The notes beneath the pieces are model-generated. The model was not told the origin of the DNA. It saw nothing but the letters and a program-made list of their open reading frames with translations, and searched no databases. Both the position numbers and the translations under genes were made by a program. Positions 52,613-61,653 of a stretch of DNA of 64,000 nt are shown here, piece by piece. This DNA comes from an uncultured Bacteroidaceae bacterium (GTDB lineage Bacteria > Bacteroidota > Bacteroidia > Bacteroidales > Bacteroidaceae), in contig CAJOIE010000003.1 of the NCBI GenBank assembly GCA_905234605.1, positions 1 to 64,000 of the forward strand. The letters are read 5' to 3'. Positions within the stretch are counted from its first letter, which is position 1, and each line of letters starts with the position of its first letter.

Positions 52613-54379
52613 ATGGAAACGAACAGACAGAACAGCGATATGCCAGCATCAGTGGTCACCGCCAACGGCATCACCATCACCCGCCAACAGATGGAAGAGG
52701 CCTATAGCACGCTGACCAAGATGAAGCCTCTCAACTACCTCAACTTCGACACCTTCCGTGAAAACCTTGAGGCAGCCCTCCACTGCAAGCTCGACACGGA
52801 GGAGCTGCGCACGGCTGTGCTTGAGATGTGCCCTTCAACCAACTTCTTCAACAATCCAAATGGGTACCAATGGAACAATAACGGTATCATAGAGTTTGTC
52901 CCACATGCTTTCCGCGCCACAGCTCTCAAGCGGCAGCTTGCCGGCGAGCAGGCTGTAGCGGCATCATCCGCCACTAAGGACGAACAGACAATTGCTCCGC
53001 AGGCTAAAGTCCAGGGTCCGTCGGGCACCGAGGCCAAGGGCATAAAGCATGCCCAGTCTGTGGCTAACCATGCAAATGCTGAGGCGGACACAGCGATGCC
53101 GACCGATGAGCCACTGGCTACGTTGCGCAGTGTGTATGCTACCCTCGAAGCCTACTCTAATGGTTTCCGCGACCTGGACCTTTTCCATACTAAGTACGAA
53201 CAGCAGACAGGCAGTAGCATCGGCCTCGACGACTTCAAGAAACTGATACGAGGCCATTGTCCGAGGGTCAACTTCTGGGACACGGAGAAGGGAGGCCCGT
53301 TTGTCACGCCATCAGGAGCTACTATCGACAATGCTTTCCGCGCCAACGAGCTGCAAGACGGTGGAATGAAGGCTGGCGACAAGACGCCCGCTCCAAGCAG
53401 GCCCTTGAATGCCCACCAGCTGCTGCTTCAGTTTGCCTATTTCCAGCCTTTCGGCAAGCTCGACGGTCTGCAGCACGCTATCGACCTGCTGGCCAGCAAG
53501 GCCCTGCCTGAGAAATGGAGCTATGGCAGGGGTGCCGACGTGAGCCATCCCATCTTGCGCAACTACCTGCTGCTCACATTCCAACGCCTTATGGCCGAGG
53601 ATGAGGCGAACCGCTCCAACTCTATGTGGAAGACAAAGATCCGCGAGTCGGCCGACGGCAAATGGGTGGTTTTCAACACGGGCCTGGTCGACATATTGTA
53701 CGAACCCATATATGCTCTTTTCTGTCAGAACATCAACAAGGATAAGCAGCATTGGAAGTTCGACACTTTTGTGGAAAGCCGTGATGTACGTCATCAGGAA
53801 ATAGTGCGCATCTTCGGCACCGACCTTCCCGAGCCTGCCCATTATTACAATTCCACGTCCGAGCTGGTCTATGATGTTAAAGCCGAGATAGGGTCGTTCA
53901 ACTGGAAGCACTTCATAGATCACTGTGCTCGTATTCCTCTCGATTTCCTGCGCGACAACGTGACGGGCTTCGACTTCAGTGCCGAGCCAAAGAACGCACA
54001 CTTCTATAAGGCTCTGGCTGCCCACATCAACGACCCTGCCAACACTCGCAGCTTCAACCGCATCAAGAACCGCATAGAGGATGCCATAGCCTATGCCGTC
54101 AAGCGTGTGCGGTGGAACTTCAAGACAGCCATCCCCATCTATTACCCTACCCTGCAGCGTATCTCACTCCTGCTGCCACTCAGCCTGACGGAGCACAACG
54201 ACAATCAGATAGACGTGGCTCTGGTGCTCGAAGCCACTCCTTCGGGTGCCTATATTGCGCACACTATCCTCACGCTTCAGATGGCCTACACCAATGCCCG
54301 CCTCATCACCAGGCCCGACAGTGACTGGCTGCTGGCTGAAAGCATCTCTGCCCATAGCAGCATTGCTGAAGAGGAATAA
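52613..54379 (+). CDS. DUF3825-like protein with duplicated N-terminal module
   Basis: 588 residues, no signal peptide or membrane segment, so cytosolic. Two homologous N-terminal modules lie at about 24-105 and 168-250. Each has a helical part, then CPSTNFF or CPRVNFW, a variable Gly/Asn stretch, and AFRATAL or AFRANEL. The linker between them is low-complexity. The C-terminal half (about 265-570) reads LPEKWSYGRG, ILRNYLLLTFQRLMAED, WVVFNTGLVDILYEPIYALF and RIPLDFLRDNV, which I recognise as the DUF3825 pattern; its function is unknown. The frame has an earlier ATG at 52538, but the sequence before METNRQ is not protein-like. The gene ends inside a 44-bp tandem duplication. Confidence 0.7.
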   Translation: METNRQNSDMPASVVTANGITITRQQMEEAYSTLTKMKPLNYLNFDTFRENLEAALHCKLDTEELRTAVLEMCPSTNFFNNPNGYQWNNNGIIEFVPHAFRATALKRQLAGEQAVAASSATKDEQTIAPQAKVQGPSGTEAKGIKHAQSVANHANAEADTAMPTDEPLATLRSVYATLEAYSNGFRDLDLFHTKYEQQTGSSIGLDDFKKLIRGHCPRVNFWDTEKGGPFVTPSGATIDNAFRANELQDGGMKAGDKTPAPSRPLNAHQLLLQFAYFQPFGKLDGLQHAIDLLASKALPEKWSYGRGADVSHPILRNYLLLTFQRLMAEDEANRSNSMWKTKIRESADGKWVVFNTGLVDILYEPIYALFCQNINKDKQHWKFDTFVESRDVRHQEIVRIFGTDLPEPAHYYNSTSELVYDVKAEIGSFNWKHFIDHCARIPLDFLRDNVTGFDFSAEPKNAHFYKALAAHINDPANTRSFNRIKNRIEDAIAYAVKRVRWNFKTAIPIYYPTLQRISLLLPLSLTEHNDNQIDVALVLEATPSGAYIAHTILTLQMAYTNARLITRPDSDWLLAESISAHSSIAEEE

Positions 54380-54434
54380 CTCCTCACTCCTCTGCCCATA
54401 GCAGCATTGCAGAAGAGGAGTGATTTCTCACTCC
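54347..54434. repeat. 44-bp tandem duplication over convergent gene ends
   Basis: Units 54347-54390 and 54391-54434 align without gaps, both beginning TCTGCCCATAGCAGCATTGC and ending CTCACTCC, and differ at about eight positions clustered around the stop codon. Unit 1 contains the stop of the DUF3825-like gene; unit 2 contains the stop of folE on the other strand. Confidence 0.9.
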
Positions 54435-55096
54435 TCCTTCTTGCTTTCTGCGCGAAAGGCAGCCATCGTTTCAGCACGTAGTGCAGGGTCGGCGAATGCC
54501 CCCGTGTAATGCATTGTCGCTGTCTCTGCGTCCTGCTTGGCAACGCCACGCATCTGCATGCACAGGTGTCGTGCCTCCACCAGCACCATTACTCCACGCG
54601 GCGCAAGTGCTTCCTGCATGCACAGGGCTATCTGCTGTGTCATGCGCTCCTGCACTTGGAGGCGATGGCTGAAGGTGTTCACTATGCGTGCTATTTTGCT
54701 CAGGCCTGTTATGTGCCCGTCTGGTATATATGCCACATGCACATGTCCGAAGAAGGGCAGCAGATGGTGTTCGCACAGGGAATAGAACTCTATGCCGCGC
54801 ACAACCACCATGTTGTGGTATTGCTCATCGAAGAGTGCCGAGCGCAGTATGGCGACAGGGTCTTCGCCGTAGCCACGCGTGAGCTCTGCCCACGCACGCG
54901 CCACTCTCTGTGGTGTCTTCACCAGTCCCTCGCGCTGAGGGTCTTCTCCGAGCAGACTGAGTATGGCTGTGTAATGGTCTGTCAGGGCAGCCATGCGTTC
55001 CTCCTGACTCATAGGCTGTTGTGTATGCATCTGTAGCACAGGCTTTGCGGCCTGTTCTTTGCTATAAAAGCATGTGAGCACGTGCATGCCCGCCAT
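54428..55096 (-). CDS. folE: GTP cyclohydrolase I
   Basis: 222 residues. The zinc/catalytic block [40 protein letters not shown] and the second Cys/His region [13 protein letters not shown] are the FolE signatures. It converts GTP to 7,8-dihydroneopterin triphosphate for folate or, in queA-bearing bacteria, also for queuosine. It begins 11 bases after the stop of the SPOR gene and is the third gene of tpiA-SPOR-folE. The N-terminus may start later ([11 protein letters not shown], 55030), since conserved sequence begins about residue 29. Confidence 0.95.
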   Translation of the reverse strand: MAGMHVLTCFYSKEQAAKPVLQMHTQQPMSQEERMAALTDHYTAILSLLGEDPQREGLVKTPQRVARAWAELTRGYGEDPVAILRSALFDEQYHNMVVVRGIEFYSLCEHHLLPFFGHVHVAYIPDGHITGLSKIARIVNTFSHRLQVQERMTQQIALCMQEALAPRGVMVLVEARHLCMQMRGVAKQDAETATMHYTGAFADPALRAETMAAFRAESKKEE

Positions 55097-55107
55097 GCTT
55101 CAGGCTG

Positions 55108-55644
55108 TCAGTAGCTGATAACTATCTTGCTCTTCACTATGCTTGCCTCGCGGAACTTCTGTGTCTGGCGCATGCGCCGCAGCATGTCGGTGGCTTCTTC
55201 GTAGCTCTTGAAGTCGCCCACCCTGCATATCCAGCGCGGGCTGATGAAGTGGGTGTATACTGCCACTTCGGGGAAGTCGCTCCTCACGAGGTTGGCCATG
55301 TGGTAGGCTTCGGCTTTCGATCTGCGGTCGTTGCCGCCGGCATAGACTTGAATGCGGTAGCCGTTGGTGCGCAGGCGGTGTGTGGCTGCGCCGTTTGTCC
55401 CCGCGGCGGTCTCTGTGGCGGTGCCTGCCGACGCGGCTGCCGTAGTGTTGGCGTCGGCGGTCGGTGTCGTGGCCTGCCCTGGTGCACGTGTCTTGCCGTT
55501 GACGAGTGCCGTGAGCTCTGCGTCCTGGTGCAACACCACCGTTCCCTCACCCGCGTTGCGGCGGGTGAGGTGCTCGGTGAATGTCTGCTGGGCGTGGATG
55601 CTACAGCAGAGTGCAGAGAGGACGACAGCTACTGCTATCTTCAT
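55108..55644 (-). CDS. secreted SPOR-domain protein
   Basis: 178 residues with signal peptide [19 protein letters not shown]. An Ala/Thr-rich linker (about 50-95) precedes a SPOR domain (about 98-175: [52 protein letters not shown], read in pieces). SPOR domains bind denuded glycan strands of peptidoglycan at division sites. The ATG overlaps the tpiA stop as ATGA (55641-55644), so translation is probably coupled; folE follows 11 bases on. This gene order is common in Bacteroidales. Confidence 0.88.
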   Translation of the reverse strand: MKIAVAVVLSALCCSIHAQQTFTEHLTRRNAGEGTVVLHQDAELTALVNGKTRAPGQATTPTADANTTAAASAGTATETAAGTNGAATHRLRTNGYRIQVYAGGNDRRSKAEAYHMANLVRSDFPEVAVYTHFISPRWICRVGDFKSYEEATDMLRRMRQTQKFREASIVKSKIVISY

Positions 55645-56399
55645 TTCCAGGCGTCGATAATACCCTTGAAGTCGGCACACTTGAGCGATGCGCCGCCGAT
55701 GAGGCCACCGTCCACGTCGGGCTTTGCAAAGAGCTCGCGTGCGTTGCTGGGCTTGCAGCTGCCGCCATAGAGTATGGAGATGTTCTCGGCAGCCTGCTCG
55801 CCGAAGCGGCCGGCTATGCAGCCACGGATGAAGGCGTGCATGTCCTCGGCCTGCTCGGATGTGGCTGTCTTGCCAGTGCCGATGGCCCACACGGGCTCAT
55901 AGGCGAGGATGATGTTCTGGAGCTCGTCGGCTGTGAAGTCGAAGAGGCTGTCGGCAAGTTGTGAGCCCACCACCTCGTTCTGGCGGCCGGCCTCACGCTC
56001 CTCGAGTACCTCGCCGATGCAGAATATTACCTTGAGGCCGTTGGCAAGTGCCAGACGCACTTTCTCCTTGAGGAGCTCGGCGGTCTCGCCGTAGTACTGA
56101 CGGCGCTCGGAGTGGCCGAGTATGACGTAGTCTGCGCCTGTGCTCTTGACTTGTGCGGCACTGACTTCGCCCGTGTAGGCTCCTTTCTCCTTGTCGGCGC
56201 AGTTCTCTGCGCCTACGCCTATCACTGTGCCGGCCACGGCATCGGCCACCTTGGCCAGGTGGATGAACGGCGTGCAGATGACAACGTCGCAAGCGGGTGC
56301 GTCGGCAGCCAGGGCTGCCTTGAGTTCATTGGCCAGAGTGAGGCCTTCCTGCAGGTTGAGGTTCATCTTCCAGTTGCCTGCTACAATCTTCTTTCTCAT
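55641..56399 (-). CDS. tpiA: triosephosphate isomerase
   Basis: 252 residues. [13 protein letters not shown] carries Asn9 and Lys11 of the active site. [13 protein letters not shown] holds the catalytic His, and [17 protein letters not shown] holds the catalytic Glu with the flexible loop 6. [15 protein letters not shown] is the phosphate-binding loop. It interconverts dihydroxyacetone phosphate and glyceraldehyde 3-phosphate. The start at 56399 gives the conserved N-terminus; an upstream in-frame extension would cover the promoter at 56453. Confidence 0.97.
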   Translation of the reverse strand: MRKKIVAGNWKMNLNLQEGLTLANELKAALAADAPACDVVICTPFIHLAKVADAVAGTVIGVGAENCADKEKGAYTGEVSAAQVKSTGADYVILGHSERRQYYGETAELLKEKVRLALANGLKVIFCIGEVLEEREAGRQNEVVGSQLADSLFDFTADELQNIILAYEPVWAIGTGKTATSEQAEDMHAFIRGCIAGRFGEQAAENISILYGGSCKPSNARELFAKPDVDGGLIGGASLKCADFKGIIDAWK

Positions 56400-56452
56400 G
56401 TCGGTCTGAGGGTTTATGGTTTGGTTGCTATGGTTGCTTTCTCTATTGGCTG

Positions 56453-56460
56453 CAAAGGTA
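56453..56460 (-). promoter_or_regulatory. -7 element of the tpiA-SPOR-folE operon
   Basis: Minus strand TACCTTTG, 54 bases before the tpiA ATG; -33 element not clear. Confidence 0.6.
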
Positions 56461-56585
56461 GGCAAATCTGCCAAACGGAGCACTCGCAAGAGGCAAATCC
56501 TGTAGCCACATCGTTGCATGCCGGCAGTTTTGGACTGTTTTGGCTGCATCTGTCGGCGCAAGAGTCGGTAGCCACTGCGGCCGAC

Positions 56586-56662
56586 ACCCTGCACCCACAT
56601 CGCCATCACCCTGCACCGTGGTATGCAAACAGGGTGCAGGGAGTTTGTCATCACCCTGCACC
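56586..56662. repeat. ACCCTGCACC repeat family, locus 4
   Basis: ACCCTGCACC at 56586-56595, 56608-56617 and 56653-56662, with the inverse GGGTGCAGGG at 56632-56641. The unit 56608-56641 (CCCTGCACCGTGG ... ACAGGGTGCAGGG) closely matches the 34-bp units at 19624 and 19669. It lies between the tpiA promoter and the stop of the DUF3472 gene. Confidence 0.8.
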
Positions 56663-56745
56663 CTGTCGGAGCTGCTTCATGCTATGTTCTGACGGTTTCC
56701 GTGCAGCCTCCTCCTGCGACACACACCAGAGTGTCGCCGACAGGA

Positions 56746-59700
56746 CTACTGCACGACGATTTTCTGCCCGCGGACGATGTAGATGCCACGGCGCAACGTG
56801 CGTGTGGCATTGGTGCTGACAGTGCGCCCGGCAAGGTCGCAGCAGGCGGCTTCGCGACTGTCGGCCTTAGGCATGAGGTCTGTACCCACCCTGATGCCAT
56901 CCTGGCTGATGATGAATGCCTCGAAGCCGTCGGCATCGGCTGTGGGGAGGCTCAGGTAGGCCCGTCCGGCAGCGAGCGTGCCGGTCGAGGTGATGGGGTA
57001 GAAGCCTGTGCCGTGGTAGCCGTTCATCAGGATGAAGTTGCTGTTGCTGCCGGTGGTGGGGCTCACGGTGGCGGCCGCCGTCACGCCTACGAGTTTATTG
57101 CCGCTGATGGCTGAGGTGGTGCCTGTGGCATAGGGCACCTCATGGTCGCCCGCCTCGCCATGGAGCAAGAGCCCTGTCTGCGCAGGCACGGCAGCTGCCA
57201 CAGGCGTCAGTGCCACGAGGCCGAAGTTGCCTGCGTCGCTCACCGCTGTCACGGCATAGGCGTCCAAGCCCTGCACCTGGCTGAAGTCGAGCGCACTTGT
57301 GCTGGCATAGGTGGTGTAGTCGCTGCTCATGCTGACGAGCACACCTGTAGCGGCATAGTCGTCACGGTGCGCCTCGGTGGTCGCCGTCTGCCGCAGCAGG
57401 GCGGTCAGGGGTGACGTGAGGTCGGGCGTGAGGGCGTAGTTGTCGTAGATGAGCCAGCGGCCTCCGTCGTCGTTGTTCCACATGGAGACGGGGCCGCCGT
57501 CGGCCTCGGCGAACTGTGGGGCTGCGCACACCTGAGTGTGCTCTTTATAGGAAGTGCTCTGTGCCGAGAGCACGAAGTAGCCGTCGCCCCTCGTGATGGT
57601 CACCGGCACAGGCGTGGATGAGAGCGTGGAGTGATAGGCGGGGCTGAGGTACTTCCTTGCACCTATATTATATATATAGTACCGGCCCGGGTATTCCTCC
57701 GAGGTGAGTATGCGCCAGTTGGCGGCAGCCGTCTGCACGGGCATTGCCTGCCGGTAGAGGTCGAGACAGTCGGAAGCGTGACCGCTGCCCGCGGCAGGAG
57801 CTGCGTTGCGCAGTGTGGGCATGTCGTCGTCGCCTGCCACCAGTGCGCCGTAGCCCACGGCGTTGCTGATGTAGTAGGCACGCTCGGCACTGATGTGAGC
57901 CACCTCGGAGAGCTCGCCATACTTGAGCCTACGGCCGTCGGCGGCCAGAGCCGTCAGGGCGGCAGTGAGCTGCTCCGACGTCGTGGCCGTGGAGGCCAGC
58001 AGCGTGCTCACGGCAGAGAGGCGCGTGGCTGTCAGCCAGTCGGTGGTGTCGTAGCCGTTGAAGGTGTCGGCGGCATCGACATAGCTCTGCGCCAGAGCCT
58101 TCAAGGCCTCGAGGTTCTTCTGGTAGAAAGCTATCTCGCCGATGACAAGGTAACGCTGGCCATTGCCCTCGGTGAAGTCGAACCTGATGCGCGACGTGGT
58201 GACCGGGCTGGCAAAGGCTATCGTCTGTGTGTCGGCGGCATCGAGGCTGTAGGTGCCTACGGCTGCCCATGTGGTGCCGTTGTCAGAGACCGACACCTTC
58301 ACGGTCTTGGCCGAATAGGCTGTGGAGCGTCCGCTGGGCAGGCTCAGCGTGACCTGGTCGATGGTGATGTCGCCGTCGTGCAAGAGTGTGAGCGAATGCG
58401 GATAGCTGCTCTGGCTCCAGGCCCACTGCGTGTGCCAGTATGTCGTGGCATCGCCGTCCACAGCCTGTGCGGCCCTTCCGTTGGTGCCCTCGCCGGCCGT
58501 CTCCTGCGACGAACAAGCCGTCACCGTCCAGCCTTCGTTGCCGAGCTCGGTAAGCGTGCTGTTCACCGCGAGCTGCATGCGCTGTTCCTCCTGCGCAAGC
58601 ATGGCAGGGGCGATGTCGCGGTCGAGGAGTGCCTGGAGCGTGGCGTCGTCGGGCACGATGCCGTCGGGCTCGCGGTAGGCAATCAGCGTGCCGCCGGCCT
58701 GTGCCGTGTTATAAAGATAGCCGCCGCTCTGCATGTACATGGCAGGCTCGCCGCCGAAGTCGTCCACGGCCGTCTGCATGATGTCGTTGCGTGCGCCGTC
58801 GGCAGTGCCGCCGTCGGTGTGGCCCCACCAGAACGAGTTGCGGTTGTACCACTTGCCGCTCTGCATGGAACGCGTGAAGATGCGCCGGTAGTAGGCCTTG
58901 TGGGGAGCGTTGCCCTGACTGGTGTTGTAGCGGGTGAACTCCTCAAGGAAGGCGTTGCTCGGGTTGATGTAGTTGATGCGGCCTGCCTCGCGCATGGTGC
59001 CTATGTAGTGCCACTCTGTGTCGACACCCTCGGCCATATACCAGGCAGAGAGGAGGGTGTTGTCGTAGGTGGTGCCGTCGCTGAGTGTTATCTGCTCAGG
59101 GCGCGTGTTGACCAGGAAGCGCACCCATGTGCCCGGCTGCCACAGGTTGCCGTTGAGCAGGATGTGCGTGCCTGTGCCCTCACCGCCGAAGCGCTCGGCC
59201 GTGACACTCTCGGCATCGCCGTGAGCAACGATGCCACTGCGCTTGAAGTCGGCCAGAGTGGGGTCGGAATCGGTGTCGCCGGCATCCCATGCAGAGAATA
59301 TGACGGTGCGATTGGTGGTGGCACCGTTGCCGCCATTGTTCTGTATGCCTATATACCATCCCGATGAAGCCAGACTCTCCACATAAGTGCCGAGGAAGTC
59401 GGCGTCCACAGGCAGGAGCACCTCGTCGTAGGCCCAGTCGAAGGCGTTGCCCTCAGGCATCTGCACGTTGGTGGAGCCGAAGCCGTTAAGGTGGAGCGAC
59501 GGTGCCGAGCGCCACGAGGCCAGCCAGACATTGATGTTGTTGCCGCTGACCGACGTGGTGGCAGTGACAGTGAAGTCCGCCAGAGCAGTCACGCCTGCCG
59601 TGCCGCCGCTGAGAGCCCAGCGGTACCACCCTTCCTGCGGAGCCGTGAAGGCAAACGATGATGCGGCGGCAGAGGCAAGGAGTGTGGTGCCTGTGGTCAT

Positions 59701-59967
59701 GTCGCGGACACTGACCTGCAAGGCGGTGTTGGCCGACGTGACGGCAAAACTGCCCTTGGGACAATGCACATAGAAGACAGGCACGTAGCCGTCGTCGGGC
59801 CAATAGGCTGAATAGGCCACGGCATGGGTCGATGCCCCAGAGACCGTCTCGATGTATCCGCCCGACGTGCCGTTTGGAGCCACCGCGATGGTCCACGACG
59901 TGCCGTCGGCAAAGGCGTTGCCCATAGATACCACTACGGCAAGCAAGATGGCAAGCAGGTGTTTCAT
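56746..59967 (-). CDS. secreted DUF3472 protein with discoidin-type domain and shared C-terminal tail
   Basis: 1073 residues with signal peptide MKHLLAILLAVVVSMGNAFA. Residues about 22-140 fit the DUF5077 beta-sandwich, and about 145-420 the DUF3472 domain (VWLASWRSAPSLHLNGFGS, GEGTGTHILLNGNLWQPGTWVRF in pieces). About 475-625 is an F5/8-type C (discoidin) domain (AAQAVDGDATTYWHTQW). A helical linker and a beta region follow. The end, CDLAGRTV...RRGIYIVRGQKIVVQ, is the tail shared with four other proteins. A glycan- or cell-wall-directed surface role is probable but unproven. It starts 10 bases after the POT transporter stop, so the two form an operon. Confidence 0.82.
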   Translation of the reverse strand: MKHLLAILLAVVVSMGNAFADGTSWTIAVAPNGTSGGYIETVSGASTHAVAYSAYWPDDGYVPVFYVHCPKGSFAVTSANTALQVSVRDMTTGTTLLASAAASSFAFTAPQEGWYRWALSGGTAGVTALADFTVTATTSVSGNNINVWLASWRSAPSLHLNGFGSTNVQMPEGNAFDWAYDEVLLPVDADFLGTYVESLASSGWYIGIQNNGGNGATTNRTVIFSAWDAGDTDSDPTLADFKRSGIVAHGDAESVTAERFGGEGTGTHILLNGNLWQPGTWVRFLVNTRPEQITLSDGTTYDNTLLSAWYMAEGVDTEWHYIGTMREAGRINYINPSNAFLEEFTRYNTSQGNAPHKAYYRRIFTRSMQSGKWYNRNSFWWGHTDGGTADGARNDIMQTAVDDFGGEPAMYMQSGGYLYNTAQAGGTLIAYREPDGIVPDDATLQALLDRDIAPAMLAQEEQRMQLAVNSTLTELGNEGWTVTACSSQETAGEGTNGRAAQAVDGDATTYWHTQWAWSQSSYPHSLTLLHDGDITIDQVTLSLPSGRSTAYSAKTVKVSVSDNGTTWAAVGTYSLDAADTQTIAFASPVTTSRIRFDFTEGNGQRYLVIGEIAFYQKNLEALKALAQSYVDAADTFNGYDTTDWLTATRLSAVSTLLASTATTSEQLTAALTALAADGRRLKYGELSEVAHISAERAYYISNAVGYGALVAGDDDMPTLRNAAPAAGSGHASDCLDLYRQAMPVQTAAANWRILTSEEYPGRYYIYNIGARKYLSPAYHSTLSSTPVPVTITRGDGYFVLSAQSTSYKEHTQVCAAPQFAEADGGPVSMWNNDDGGRWLIYDNYALTPDLTSPLTALLRQTATTEAHRDDYAATGVLVSMSSDYTTYASTSALDFSQVQGLDAYAVTAVSDAGNFGLVALTPVAAAVPAQTGLLLHGEAGDHEVPYATGTTSAISGNKLVGVTAAATVSPTTGSNSNFILMNGYHGTGFYPITSTGTLAAGRAYLSLPTADADGFEAFIISQDGIRVGTDLMPKADSREAACCDLAGRTVSTNATRTLRRGIYIVRGQKIVVQ

Positions 59968-59977
59968 AGGAGTTGCA

Positions 59978-61507
59978 TTAAGCCACGCGCTCCAGGCGCT
60001 TCATCATGGCAAACATAAACATGGCTGAGAGCAGGCACAGGCCGGCAAACACAAGCCACACCGTGGTGAGTGAGAGGCCACCCCAGAGGATGCCGCCTAC
60101 GGACACTAAAAGGTTGCCGATGGCAGTGGCAACGAACCAACCGCCCATCATCATGCCTTTGTACTTTGGGGGAGCCACCTTCGAGACAAAGCTTATGCCC
60201 ATGGGTGAGAGCAGCAACTCGCCGAAAGTGAGTATAAGGTATACGGATATGAGCCAGTAGGGCGATGCCGGATAGACGGCAGTGCCGGCCTCGATGGCCG
60301 CCTTCTGCTCGTCGGGAGTGGGCAGTCCCTGCGAGGCCAGTATCATCAGACAGAAGGCCACGGCGGCCACAATCATGCCGTAAGCTATCTTGCGTGGTGC
60401 CTTAGGCTCCTTGCCCTTGGCTGCGAGCGCACCGAATATGGCCATCGACACAGGGGTGAGAGCCACCACATAGAAGGGGTTGAACTGCTGGAAGATGGGG
60501 GCACTGATTTCCACCGTGCCCGTGGCATTCTGATACTGCCAGCCCAGGAAGGCACATGCTATAGCAAAGACAAGGCACGACACCATACGCCCCTTGGTTG
60601 TCTTGCTCTGGAAGACAGAGAAGAGGGCATAGACCATGAAGATGATGGCCACGAGGTTCCACACGTTGAAGGGCATGGTGTGCACACCCTCGGCCGTCTT
60701 CTGAGTGAACTGGTTGGCGAAGTAGGTCAGGGAGAGGCCGTTCTGGTGGAACGCCATCCAGAAGAACACCACCACGGCAAAGACGAGCACCAGTGCCGTG
60801 ATGCGCTGACGTGTCTCCTCGGGCGAGAGTTGCTCCACGGCGGTGTTGCCCTGAGCCTTGGCATCCTTCTTTTTGTCGCCTTCCACGTGGCGGAACGTGC
60901 TGCGGAAGCTGTAGTAGATGGCAATGGAAAGGATCAGCGACAGACACGCCACGCCAAAGGCAAAGTGGTAGCTGTCGGCATGGCTGTAGCCAAGGCTCTG
61001 CTGTGCCCACTCCATGATTTTCACGGCTGCCGTAGGTGCGAAGAGCGCGCCGATGTTGATGGCCATATAGAAGATGGAGAAGCCGGAGTCGCGCTGCGAG
61101 GCGTAGCGGGCCTCGTCGTAGAGGTTGCCCACCATCACTTGCAGGTTGCCTTTGAAAAGGCCCGTACCAAATGAGATGAGCAGCAGGGCGGCGAACATGC
61201 CGGCCATGGCGATGCCACTGCCTCCGAGTGGCATTGAGAGCAGCAGGTAGCCCAGGAACATGATGATGATGCCGATGGTCACCATGCGGCCGAACCCGAA
61301 CCGGTCGGCCATGATGCCACCCACGAGAGGCAGGAAGTAGACCATGCCGAGGAAGCAGCCGTAGATGATGCCGGAGAGCGACTCCGACAGTCCGAAGTTC
61401 TCACCGAGGAAGAGGGCGAAGACGGCAATCATGGTGTAGTAGCCGAAGCGCTCGCCCGTGTTGGCTAAAGCAAGGGCATAGAGGCCCTTAGGTTGGTTTT
61501 CAAACAT
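59978..61507 (-). CDS. POT-family proton-dependent oligopeptide transporter
   Basis: 509 residues with about 12-14 membrane helices. The POT motifs are GERFGYYTMIAVFALFL (ExxER-like region at the start), GGIMADRFGFGRMV, and FSIFYMAINIGALFAP (the FYxxINxG motif). A charged cytoplasmic loop (KKKDAKAQGN) lies near residue 215. It imports di- and tripeptides with protons across the inner membrane. The DUF3472 secreted protein is the next gene. Confidence 0.94.
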   Translation of the reverse strand: MFENQPKGLYALALANTGERFGYYTMIAVFALFLGENFGLSESLSGIIYGCFLGMVYFLPLVGGIMADRFGFGRMVTIGIIIMFLGYLLLSMPLGGSGIAMAGMFAALLLISFGTGLFKGNLQVMVGNLYDEARYASQRDSGFSIFYMAINIGALFAPTAAVKIMEWAQQSLGYSHADSYHFAFGVACLSLILSIAIYYSFRSTFRHVEGDKKKDAKAQGNTAVEQLSPEETRQRITALVLVFAVVVFFWMAFHQNGLSLTYFANQFTQKTAEGVHTMPFNVWNLVAIIFMVYALFSVFQSKTTKGRMVSCLVFAIACAFLGWQYQNATGTVEISAPIFQQFNPFYVVALTPVSMAIFGALAAKGKEPKAPRKIAYGMIVAAVAFCLMILASQGLPTPDEQKAAIEAGTAVYPASPYWLISVYLILTFGELLLSPMGISFVSKVAPPKYKGMMMGGWFVATAIGNLLVSVGGILWGGLSLTTVWLVFAGLCLLSAMFMFAMMKRLERVA

Positions 61508-61540
61508 ACTGAGAGATGTGTTGGTTGTCTATAGTCGCTC

Positions 61541-61548
61541 CAAAGATA
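61541..61548 (-). promoter_or_regulatory. -7 element of the POT-DUF3472 operon
   Basis: Minus strand TATCTTTG, 34 bases before the POT ATG; divergent from the promoter at 61593. Confidence 0.55.
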
Positions 61549-61592
61549 GCCATTTTTGCATACGCGCATAACATTAAGTGGTGAAAAGGGCA

Positions 61593-61600
61593 TACCTTTG
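61593..61600 (+). promoter_or_regulatory. -7 element of the SulP operon
   Basis: TACCTTTG, 54 bases before the SulP ATG. Confidence 0.55.
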
Positions 61601-61653
61601 CACGGCAAACGCCATCTACGTTTTTCTCACATCCGCACATTGCTGCCTCTGTC

